Below the pieces are notes generated by a model, which had not been told where the DNA came from, searched no databases, and saw only the letters and a program-made list of their open reading frames with translations. DNA of 33,045 nt from Anaerolineae bacterium (GTDB taxonomy: Bacteria; Chloroflexota; Anaerolineae; UBA4142; SHND01), in assembly GCA_021463195.1 (NCBI GenBank), contig JAJTXZ010000054.1, positions 1-33,045 on the forward strand. Direction: 5' to 3'. Both the position numbers and the translations under genes were made by a program. Numbering within the stretch: the first letter of the stretch is position 1; each line of letters opens with the position of its first letter. Below, in pieces: positions 16,140 through 22,278 of the stretch.

Positions 16140-16877
16140 ATGTCTGATGCGCCGACCGATTTAATCGCGACACGTCTCGCGCGGATTCCGCTTTTTCATG
16201 ACTTGACGTCCGCCCATTTAAAGTTGATTGCCCAAGTCGCGCAGCGTCGTCACGTCGCGCGCGACGCTTTCTTTTTTCAACAAGGCGATACTGCCGTCGC
16301 GCTGCATGTGCTTGACAGCGGACAGGTGCGCATGACACAGCTAACGTCGGAAGGCGAACAAGTTATTTTGCGTTTTATTCGTCCGGGCGACATCTTTGGC
16401 GGCGCTTCCGCGTTTGGCGTCAAGACGTATCCCGCCAGCGCCGAAGCCACCGAAGACAGCGCAGCGTTGTATTGGAATGCCGCGACGATGCGCGATTTAT
16501 TTATACGAATTCCGCAACTCGCTTTGAATGCGCTGGAACACACCGCTGAAACGATTGTGCAACTGCAAGACCGCGTGCGCGAATTGCAGACGGAACGCGT
16601 TGAACGACGCGTCGCGCGCGCGCTGCTGCGCTTGGCGCGTCAAACCGGCAAGCGCATCGAGAATGGCGTATTGATTGACATGCCGCTTTCGCGCCAAGAC
16701 CTCGCCGAAATGACGGGCACCAATCTCTATTCCGTAAGCCGCATTTTGAGCGCGTGGGAAAAACAAAAATTTATCGAGACCGGACGCGAGCGCATTGTCC
16801 TCTGCGTGCCGCATCAACTGGTGATTATCGCCGAAGACTTGCCGCCGCCGCAAGATTCGCCCAAGCATTCTGATTGA
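16140..16877 (+). CDS. Crp/Fnr family transcriptional regulator
   Basis: This 245-residue dimeric regulator has an N-terminal cyclic-nucleotide-type beta-barrel (about 12-125, with FFFQQGDTAVALHVLDSGQVRM and RFIRPGDIFGG as two split motifs), a long dimerisation helix (about 128-160), and a C-terminal helix-turn-helix with LSRQDLAEMTGTNLYSVSRIL (start at residue 183). It has one cysteine only (C222), so it cannot hold an Fnr-type 4Fe-4S cluster. It lacks an obvious cAMP phosphate-binding Arg-Ser motif. Haem/NO sensing as in Dnr proteins or another ligand is possible but unproven. The recognition helix has Leu196-Tyr197 where CRP has Arg-Glu, while Arg201 is kept. Its likely targets are the three dyads at 14069, 16036 and 16887. 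Confidence 0.92.
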   Translation: MSDAPTDLIATRLARIPLFHDLTSAHLKLIAQVAQRRHVARDAFFFQQGDTAVALHVLDSGQVRMTQLTSEGEQVILRFIRPGDIFGGASAFGVKTYPASAEATEDSAALYWNAATMRDLFIRIPQLALNALEHTAETIVQLQDRVRELQTERVERRVARALLRLARQTGKRIENGVLIDMPLSRQDLAEMTGTNLYSVSRILSAWEKQKFIETGRERIVLCVPHQLVIIAEDLPPPQDSPKHSD

Positions 16878-16886
16878 GCGCGCCGC

Positions 16887-16931
16887 TCTTTGCTAAAACG
16901 CAAGGACAGACGCGAATTCTGCCTCTATACT
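16887..16931 (+). promoter_or_regulatory. Crp/Fnr-type operator and promoter of the DUF1858 operon
   Basis: The dyad TCTTTGC-TAAAAC-GCAAGGA (16887-16906) is followed after 19 bp by TATACT (16926-16931). A -35-like AGGACA (16903-16908, 17 bp from the -10) overlaps the dyad, as in class II activated promoters. The leader is only about 10 nt. Confidence 0.75.
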
Positions 16932-16947
16932 GACGACGAGTACACTA

Positions 16948-17199
16948 ATGTTATTAGATACCAACTCGCTGTTGAACCTGTCTATCGCGGAATTGCATGC
17001 GCGCCAACCGGAAACGATTGCGGTCTTTATGCAGCATCGGATGGCGTGCGTAGGTTGCAGCGTTGCCGCGTTCGAAGCGGTCTCGGAAGCTGTCGCGATT
17101 TACGGCCTTGACCCCGAACAATTCGCGGACGAGTTGGTCCAAGCCATTCAGAACCGCGCGGAGAACGAGTCAGCCGCGCCCAAGGAGCAATCACAATGA
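16948..17199 (+). CDS. DUF1858 domain protein with CxxC motif
   Basis: This 83-residue protein is close to the DUF1858 family and to the N-terminal part of ScdA/RIC-type di-iron repair proteins. The key feature is the Cys34-x2-Cys37 pair in HRMACVGCSVAAFEAV, preceded by a short helix that starts with the family's typical aliphatic stretch. In other genomes this domain is found beside hemerythrins, hybrid-cluster proteins and nitrite/NO enzymes, and it is thought to be redox active. It is the first gene of a four-gene operon. Its TGA overlaps the ATG of the hemerythrin-DUF2249 gene. Confidence 0.87.
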   Translation: MLLDTNSLLNLSIAELHARQPETIAVFMQHRMACVGCSVAAFEAVSEAVAIYGLDPEQFADELVQAIQNRAENESAAPKEQSQ

Positions 17200-17900
17200 G
17201 TCAAGTGACGCAAGCATTTCGAGACCATCATAGCGAGTTGGCAAAGCAGTTGTCAGATTATGCGGCGAGCTTTATGCAGGACAAGTCTACCGCCGACCCG
17301 CAAGCTTTTGCCGCGTTTCTAAAAAACGACCTCGTATCGCACGCCGCGGGCGAAGAGGCGGAGCTTTATCCGATTGTGGATGAGCTCGTGCGCGCGCATG
17401 GCAAACCGACTGACACGATGCGCGTGGACCATAAATATATCGAGAGTTATGTCGCGCAAATCGAAGCGACCGCGCGCGAATTCGCGGGCGCCGCGCCGGA
17501 CAAACAAAACGCGCTGCGCGCAAAACTTGGAAAATTGGGCTTGGAATTGGACGCGCTTTTCAAGGTGCATCTCGCCAAAGAAGAAGAGGTGTACTTGCCG
17601 CTGTTTGAACAATATGTATCGGCCGAGGCGCAGCAGCGCGTCTTGGATGCGATGCACGAAAATCATGGAGGAGCAACTATGCAACAGATTGACGTACGTG
17701 TGATTCCGCCGGTGCAGCGCCATGCGCTTATTTTCAAAACCTTTGAAGCATTGGGTTCGGGCGAAAAGTTTGAATTGGTGAACGACCACGACCCCAAGCC
17801 GCTCTATTATCAATTTTCAGCCGAGCGCGCAGGCGAGTTTACGTGGGACTATCAAGAGCAGGGCCCGCAGGTGTGGCGCGTTTACATCGGCAAACCGTAA
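17196..17900 (+). CDS. Hemerythrin-DUF2249 fusion protein
   Basis: This is a 234-residue two-domain protein. The hemerythrin part (about 1-155) shows His in RDHHSELAK (about 11-12), H-x3-E in SHAAGEEAELYP (about 49-60), VDHKYIE (about 78) and H-x4-E in KVHLAKEEEVYLP. The DUF2249 part (about 164-234) starts IDVRVIPPVQRHALIFKTF and ends WRVYIGKP, with the HDPKPLYYQF signature. DUF2249 resembles SirA/TusA folds and is often linked to denitrification or NO genes. The ATG overlaps the previous stop (ATGA) and has AAGGAG upstream. An in-frame ribosome-binding site and ATG at the domain junction may also give free DUF2249. Confidence 0.9.
   Translation: MSQVTQAFRDHHSELAKQLSDYAASFMQDKSTADPQAFAAFLKNDLVSHAAGEEAELYPIVDELVRAHGKPTDTMRVDHKYIESYVAQIEATAREFAGAAPDKQNALRAKLGKLGLELDALFKVHLAKEEEVYLPLFEQYVSAEAQQRVLDAMHENHGGATMQQIDVRVIPPVQRHALIFKTFEALGSGEKFELVNDHDPKPLYYQFSAERAGEFTWDYQEQGPQVWRVYIGKP
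17667..17681 (+). promoter_or_regulatory. Internal in-frame ribosome-binding site and start codon
   Basis: GGAGGAG (17667-17673), a 5-nt spacer and ATG (17679-17681) lie exactly at the junction of the hemerythrin and DUF2249 domains, in the same frame. Initiation here would make a 73-residue DUF2249 protein (17679-17900). The motif is as strong as the true gene starts nearby. Confidence 0.6.
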
Positions 17901-17921
17901 TCCCGTATCAAGGAGGTCATT

Positions 17922-18287
17922 GTGAAAGCAGCGCCACTTTTAGAGCAACTTGTCTTTGACAAAACTAGGCCCAACGCGGCAGCATTGTATGTGGACAAGG
18001 AAGGGCGCGCGATAGTTTGGACGCTTGAACCACATCAAAGCATTCATGACCATCGCATACCCGAATCGCCGTTCTATGTCGTTATCCTGCAAGGATACGG
18101 TTGGTTCAGCGGCGCCGACAGCAAGGAAGAACAGTACGGGCCAAACACGTTGCTGGTGTTTGAGACGGATGAACTGCATCACGTTCGCGCTGGCGACGAG
18201 CGGCTGGTGTTTGTCGGATTCTTGCGCGGCGCGCCGGGAAATGTTTCAGACAAAGTTGGAGGAGAAATTGGGCGGGGCGAAGTATAG
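17922..18287 (+). CDS. Cupin-domain protein
   Basis: This 121-residue single-domain cupin has the first motif HDHRIPESPFYVVILQGYG (about 42-60), with the H-x-H and Glu metal ligands, and a second motif with FETDELHHVRAGDERLVFVG supplying the last His. It probably holds one metal ion. GTG is the start, supported by AAGGAGG 6 nt upstream. It is the third gene of the operon, 21 nt after the hemerythrin fusion. No reaction can be assigned. The stop codon lies inside a stable hairpin. Confidence 0.83.
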   Translation: MKAAPLLEQLVFDKTRPNAAALYVDKEGRAIVWTLEPHQSIHDHRIPESPFYVVILQGYGWFSGADSKEEQYGPNTLLVFETDELHHVRAGDERLVFVGFLRGAPGNVSDKVGGEIGRGEV

Positions 18288-18294
18288 CCCCGCC
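18271..18294 (+). other. Hairpin spanning a cupin stop codon
   Basis: GGCGGGGC and GCCCCGCC form a perfect 8-bp G+C stem with an 8-nt loop, and the TAG stop lies at the 3' side of the loop. There is no U-tract, so it is not an intrinsic terminator. It could protect the upstream mRNA or lower expression of the next gene. Confidence 0.5.
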
Positions 18295-18323
18295 GCTAAT
18301 TTCAGCAGGGAGAGATTGAACGC

Positions 18324-18710
18324 ATGAGTTCTCGCGCGCAAGTGATTCATACGACCGCCGCGGCGCGGTACGACGAACTGCCCTTGACGAATGTGCCGCT
18401 CTTTGAACACGAAGATTTTTCCGGCTGCCTGCTCGGTTTTCTGCCCGGTCAAATTCTGCCGCGTCATTCGCACGCGCACGAACATGAAGTGTTTGACGTG
18501 CTGGAAGGCGCGGGCACCATTTGGCTGGATGGCAAAGCGGTGCCTGCGTCAGCGGGCAGCGTGATTTTTGTGCCTGCGGGCGTCGAACATGGCTTTGAAA
18601 ATACAGGCAATGAGCGCTGGCTAATTCGCGCGACGATTCATCAGCGTGTCTATGCTCGCCGCGCGCTGCAGCGCGCATTCGAAAAAAGATTCCGCGGCGC
18701 GCCGCGCTAA
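18324..18710 (+). CDS. Cupin-domain protein
   Basis: This 128-residue cupin has a full first motif HSHAHEHEVFDVLEGAG (about 52-68), with three His and a Glu available for metal, and a second motif SVIFVPAGVEHGFENTG (about 79-95), with the last His. A polar, Arg-rich C-terminal helix follows. It resembles short metal cupins found with stress regulators. GGGAGAG precedes the ATG. It is the last gene of the operon, followed by a terminator. Confidence 0.85.
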   Translation: MSSRAQVIHTTAAARYDELPLTNVPLFEHEDFSGCLLGFLPGQILPRHSHAHEHEVFDVLEGAGTIWLDGKAVPASAGSVIFVPAGVEHGFENTGNERWLIRATIHQRVYARRALQRAFEKRFRGAPR

Positions 18711-18774
18711 CGCAGACGCTATTTTTTTAGCGCGCGCCATCCGCCGCGACGCAATCTAAATTGACGTATAACGA

Positions 18775-18825
18775 CATAGCGCTTGAGAGACGTTTATTTG
18801 ACGTTTCCAAAGCGCTATGCTTTTT
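18775..18825 (+). terminator. Rho-independent terminator after the cupin operon
   Basis: CATAGCGCTT (18775-18784) pairs with AAGCGCTATG (18810-18819), with one terminal mismatch region and a 25-nt loop. The stem is followed by CTTTTTG. It sits between the convergent cupin and Rieske/DUF2231 genes. Confidence 0.7.
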
Positions 18826-18851
18826 GCGCTGACTGACGACCTGCGCGTCGG

Positions 18852-19763
18852 TCAATGCGGCGGAACGATTTGCGCGACGCGACTGGCGCGGACCCAAATT
18901 TTTCCGTCTTTGACATCCGTCTCATAGAGCGGCAGCGGCGCGGTGGAGGGGCCTCTTTTTACGCTGCCATCTTCTAGCGAAAAGCGCGAATAGTGCCATG
19001 GGCACTCGATAAGAGTATCGTGGATAGCGCCTTGTTCAAGCGGCGCGCCATAATGCGAACACACCGCGCCAATCGCATAGACCTGCTGCCCGCGGCGCAC
19101 GAGCAAAACGGGTTGACCCTTTACGTTGAAACGCTGCGGTTTATTTTCCGCCAATTCCTCAAATCCGACGACGGGCGTAAACTCTTTGGGCCCGCTGCGA
19201 TACGCGTTGCGATTAATCATGACGCCGAGCCGAAAGACCAGCGTGCCACCCAGATAGGCGCCCACCGACATAATTAAATAGCCAAGCAACGCCGGAATAA
19301 AATTCGTCATGCTCACTTGCCATTGGGCGCTATAAAGCAAAAACCACGCGATGGTAAAACAGAGCGTGCCGATAATATTCACGGTCGCGTGAACGAATCC
19401 AATTATGAGTTCGGTTGGGTCTACGTCCATCCAATCCATAAAACCCGTGGCGATTGCGGCGAGCGCGGCGAGAATGCCCAAACCCATCGCGAGCGCGATG
19501 GCAAAACCGAGCTGCGTCACGCCAAACAAGAGCGCGACGATGTACAACAAAAGCGTGACCGTCCACGCGCCAACGGGAACATCTGTGAGCAGCGGATGGA
19601 GCGGATGCTCCAACCACGCGCCGCTGGCAAAATTCTTGAGCGGGCGCAGAGGTCCTTCAAGAAAAATCGCGTTGAGCGCGCGCTGCAAACCTTTGGCGAA
19701 AGCGCGAATCACTCCAACGCGTGTAATCGCGGCATCGAGCGCTTCGCTAAAATCTCGGTCCAT
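18852..19763 (-). CDS. DUF2231 membrane protein fused to a Rieske [2Fe-2S] domain
   Basis: This 303-residue protein has an N-terminal DUF2231 part with four hydrophobic helices (about 50-180), including the HPLHPLLTDVPVGAW signature and a second His in FVHATVN. A soluble Rieske domain follows (about 200-303) with the ligands CSHYGAPL and CPWHYSRF. DUF2231 proteins are thought to bind haem or pass electrons in the membrane, so the fusion suggests an electron-transfer unit. The start ATG (19763) has AAGGAG 8 nt upstream. A TTG further out was rejected. It faces the cupin operon and probably belongs to the same redox island, but no dyad of the island type was found upstream. Confidence 0.9.
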   Translation of the reverse strand: MDRDFSEALDAAITRVGVIRAFAKGLQRALNAIFLEGPLRPLKNFASGAWLEHPLHPLLTDVPVGAWTVTLLLYIVALLFGVTQLGFAIALAMGLGILAALAAIATGFMDWMDVDPTELIIGFVHATVNIIGTLCFTIAWFLLYSAQWQVSMTNFIPALLGYLIMSVGAYLGGTLVFRLGVMINRNAYRSGPKEFTPVVGFEELAENKPQRFNVKGQPVLLVRRGQQVYAIGAVCSHYGAPLEQGAIHDTLIECPWHYSRFSLEDGSVKRGPSTAPLPLYETDVKDGKIWVRASRVAQIVPPH

Positions 19764-19960
19764 AATTTCGACTCCTTTCCAATTCAATCAATCCTCTGTC
19801 AACCTAAAATCATCAAAAAATCACGCGGTCAATCCGCGTCGCGCCGCGCGAACTTTTATAACAGTTAGTGAACATAAACGCGCTCGTCATACCAAGTTGA
19901 GCGTTGTTTGAATTGAAAAAAAATAAATCGCGCGCGCGGCGATTCACCCTATTCAATTCG

Positions 19961-19969
19961 TGCTACAAT
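19961..19969 (+). promoter_or_regulatory. Extended -10 promoter of hsp20
   Basis: TGC-TACAAT is an extended -10 box, 51 nt before the ATG. The -35 region (GATTCA at 19941) is a weak match. No inverted heat-shock operator (CIRCE or HAIR type) was recognised. Confidence 0.55.
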
Positions 19970-20020
19970 AATGCGGTCATTCAAAAAATAAATCAAGTGA
20001 TTACGCGCAGGAGTAAACGT

Positions 20021-20401
20021 ATGGATAAATTAAACAAGATTCCGGTGAACCTGTCCGACGCCGGCGATGATTTGGTTTTACATGCGGCGATGCCGGGCGC
20101 TGAACCCGAAAATATTTTGGTCACCTTTACCGCCAAAGCTATCGTGTTGGATTCAACCGCGCGCGGCACGCTCGCCCGCGACAAAAAAATATTGCGCCAA
20201 GAATGGGGCATTGGCAAATATCACCGTATGCTCCGCCTGCCGTGCACGGTGGACACCATGCGCGTCAATGTAACGTATGATAACGGCGTGTTGACTGTGA
20301 GTATGCCAAAGGGCATTGAAATGACGCCGCGCGAAATTCGCGTGAAAAAGCTAAAGGGCCCGCGCGGTCAGACGCGCGGACACAGCGGGCGCGCCGGATA
20401 A
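20021..20401 (+). CDS. Hsp20/alpha-crystallin family small heat-shock protein
   Basis: This 126-residue small chaperone prevents aggregation of unfolded proteins. The alpha-crystallin domain runs from about residue 14 (DLVLHAAMPGAEPENI) to the conserved NGVLTVSMPK signature (about 88-97). A short basic tail follows, and the usual C-terminal I-x-I motif appears as IEMTPREIRVKKL without a strict IXI. The N-terminal arm is short. The ATG at 20021 has AGGAG 7 nt upstream; longer upstream readings have no such signal and would cross the promoter. It is followed by a terminator. Confidence 0.87.
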   Translation: MDKLNKIPVNLSDAGDDLVLHAAMPGAEPENILVTFTAKAIVLDSTARGTLARDKKILRQEWGIGKYHRMLRLPCTVDTMRVNVTYDNGVLTVSMPKGIEMTPREIRVKKLKGPRGQTRGHSGRAG

Positions 20402-20500
20402 ACCGTTCAAATAGACAACGTGACAGATTTTTGAAATGAATTTCCGAGCGTCCAATGTCAGCTGTGTTTTGGAACGGTTCGAGCGACGCGTCAAACAAAA

Positions 20501-20532
20501 ACGAGAGCCGCAAACTTGGCTCTCGTTTTTTT
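20501..20532 (+). terminator. Rho-independent terminator downstream of hsp20
   Basis: ACGAGAGCC pairs with GGCTCTCGT around an 8-nt loop, followed by seven T. A further A-run precedes it, so it may work weakly on the other strand as well. Confidence 0.85.
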
Positions 20533-20586
20533 ATTTCATTTTTGAAATTCGGCGCGGCGATAGCGACGCGACGCGAATTATTCCAC

Positions 20587-20667
20587 TCATGTTACACGTT
20601 GGCACGCCAAATTTGAAATTTGGCGTACGTTTGCGCGCTATCTTATAGGACAGGCGCGTAACGTGGA
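20587..20667 (+). mobile_element. Palindromic miniature element, family 2, copy 1
   Basis: This 81-nt element aligns without gaps to copy 2 (22183-22263). Shared parts are the ATGTTA start, the GCAAATTTGAAATTTGC-type core (here GCCAAATTTGAAATTTGGC), TGCGCGCT and the end GCGTAACGTG. TTATTCCAC (20578-20586) and TTATTTCAT (20668-20676) flank it as an imperfect 9-bp duplication. The right one contains the TAA stop of the PHP gene (20668-20670, minus strand). Confidence 0.78.
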
Positions 20668-21510
20668 TTATTTCATTTGCGCTTTTGCTTGTTTCAATTT
20701 CTCGACCGCCGCAAGCGGCACATTCACTTCGCCTAATGCGCTCATGTGACCCATGCGATGCAGACCATGAAAATCGCTGCCGCCCGTGGCAATCAAACCA
20801 TATTGTTTAGCCAGATCAACTAATTCCCGCCGCTGCGGTTCAGCATATTGCGCGTAATAACATTCCAAGCCGACGAGTCCAATCTCGACCAATTCGGGAA
20901 CAATACGCTGCGCGTCGTACGGATGCGCGAGGACGGGGACGGCGCCGACCGCGCGAATCATTTCCACCGCTTGCCGCGGCGACGCGCTTTCGTATGCCAC
21001 ATACGCTGGTTTGTCACTGGCGAGATATAGGTCGAACGCTTCTTGCACCGTCGCCACATGGCCCGCCTCTACCAACGCGCGCGCGACGTGCGGTCGTCCG
21101 ATGGCAGCGTCACCCGCGATTGCCGCCACCTTGTCAAATTCAACCGCAACGCCGAGCGCGTCAAGTTTGGCGAGAATTTTTTGCGCGCGCCCCAAGCGAC
21201 CCTCGCGAAATTTATCCGCCAACGCAATCGTCGCGGCGTCGGTATAATCCACCAGATAGGCGAGAACATGAATCTCGCGTTTTTCCCAATCGGTTGAAAA
21301 TTCGACCGCGGGGACGATTTCAATATCGTCATGCTGACGCGCGGCGGCGACCGCGCGCTCCAAGCCCGCAATCGTATCATGGTCGGCGATGCCGAGATAG
21401 GCAACGTCGCGCGCGCGCGCGATTTGAACCAGTTCTTCGGGGGAATGCTCGCCGTCGGACGCGTTAGTATGCGCGTGCAAATCAATGCGCGAATTTGTTT
21501 TGGGCACCAT
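20668..21510 (-). CDS. PHP domain phosphoesterase (TrpH/YciV-like)
   Basis: This 280-residue metal-dependent phosphatase of the PHP family resembles 3',5'-nucleoside bisphosphate phosphatases and RNase AM. The metal ligands are visible as DLHAHTNASDGEHSP (about 11-25), GIADHDTI (about 40-47), PAVEFST (about 65-71), VLAHPYD (about 194-200) and GGSDFHG (about 244-250). GGAG sits close to the ATG. It lies 91 nt downstream of spoVS on the same strand, at the end of the recA-recX-rny-spoVS series, which fits a role in RNA-derived nucleotide turnover. Its stop codon lies in the duplicated target of a palindromic element. Confidence 0.88.
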   Translation of the reverse strand: MVPKTNSRIDLHAHTNASDGEHSPEELVQIARARDVAYLGIADHDTIAGLERAVAAARQHDDIEIVPAVEFSTDWEKREIHVLAYLVDYTDAATIALADKFREGRLGRAQKILAKLDALGVAVEFDKVAAIAGDAAIGRPHVARALVEAGHVATVQEAFDLYLASDKPAYVAYESASPRQAVEMIRAVGAVPVLAHPYDAQRIVPELVEIGLVGLECYYAQYAEPQRRELVDLAKQYGLIATGGSDFHGLHRMGHMSALGEVNVPLAAVEKLKQAKAQMK

Positions 21511-21562
21511 AACTCCAAAGCAGGGAATAAGCGCGCGACAGTGTCCTAAACAAGCGCAAGCT

Positions 21563-21594
21563 CGTCGGGGCTACAGTCGCGCGCAGCCCCGACG
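21563..21594 (-). other. Hairpin between spoVS and the PHP gene
   Basis: CGTCGGGGCT and AGCCCCGACG form a perfect 10-bp stem with a 12-nt loop, just downstream of the spoVS stop. No U-tract follows on the minus strand, so it is a possible mRNA-processing or stabilising structure rather than an intrinsic terminator. Confidence 0.5.
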
Positions 21595-21601
21595 GTTAAC
21601 T

Positions 21602-21934
21602 TTAGACGGCTTCAATCGTCGCCGTTTCGACATGATGCCCATTGCTGTGCGGCACCGGCGGCGCGTCGCTCAACGCGCGCGATTCGATATACAAACGGAC
21701 CGCAGTGCGCTCTTCGCCGTTAATATCCACTTCGGCAAAGGTTGGCACGACGGCAAGATCGAGTTGATCTTGTTGCAGGTAGCTGCGCGCGATGGCGATT
21801 GCTTTGATGGCTTGATTCACCGCGCCCGCGCCGATCGCTTGCACTTCGGCTTTGCGATATTCGCGGATGACGCCTGCAATCGCGCCGGCGACAGCGGTTG
21901 AACGTGACTTGGCAGAAACTTTGATAGTATCCAT
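21602..21934 (-). CDS. spoVS: Stage V sporulation protein S (Alba-like SpoVS family)
   Basis: This 110-residue protein has the SpoVS signature KVSAKSRSTAVAGAIAGVIRE near its start, then VQAIGAGAVNQAIKAIAIAR and the closing strand VDINGEERTAVRLYIESR. The SpoVS fold is related to Alba and probably binds nucleic acid. It occurs in many bacteria that do not sporulate. The C-terminal tail of about 20 residues beyond the usual end is weakly conserved. GGGAG lies 11 nt before the ATG. Its position after rny copies the gene order of Bacillus. Confidence 0.92.
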   Translation of the reverse strand: MDTIKVSAKSRSTAVAGAIAGVIREYRKAEVQAIGAGAVNQAIKAIAIARSYLQQDQLDLAVVPTFAEVDINGEERTAVRLYIESRALSDAPPVPHSNGHHVETATIEAV

Positions 21935-22182
21935 GTGATATGTGACTCCCTACAACAAATCCATCCCAAACCACGCGGAACAAATGACACAAAGCATAAA
22001 GAGCGCTTGCGACATGCGTCTAACGCACGCCGTTGGGATAGTGTTGTTACGCCGATGAAATACCGCGACCAAATCAGACGCGCCGCATCGGATTTGACTT
22101 TGTGTCACGGAACGCGCGAGTATCTTACAGCGCTATGCTTATTGTGGCATAAATAATGTATTAGATTTTGCCTTTTATTAAC

Positions 22183-22263
22183 TGATGTTATGCAGCCGTA
22201 CGGCAAATTTGAAATTTGCCGTACGGCTGCGCGCTCTTTTTTAGCGAATGTGCGTAACGTGAG
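22183..22263 (+). mobile_element. Palindromic miniature element, family 2, copy 2
   Basis: This 81-nt element is flanked by the perfect 8-bp direct repeat TTATTAAC (22175-22182 and 22264-22271). Its core is a near-40-nt palindrome, GCAGCCGTACGGCAAATTTG and its complement, centred on GCAAATTTGAAATTTGC. It lies 15 nt beyond the rny stop codon, with one duplication in between. It occupies the 345-nt gap between rny and spoVS. The rest of that gap (21935-22174) shows no gene or clear promoter. Confidence 0.82.
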
Positions 22264-22278
22264 TTATTAACGCGCTCT

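Noticed and set aside
19764-20020. Dyad of the island type upstream of the Rieske/DUF2231 or hsp20 genes
   Set aside because: No TTTGC-N6-GCAA was found in this interval, so membership of these genes in the regulon is not claimed.
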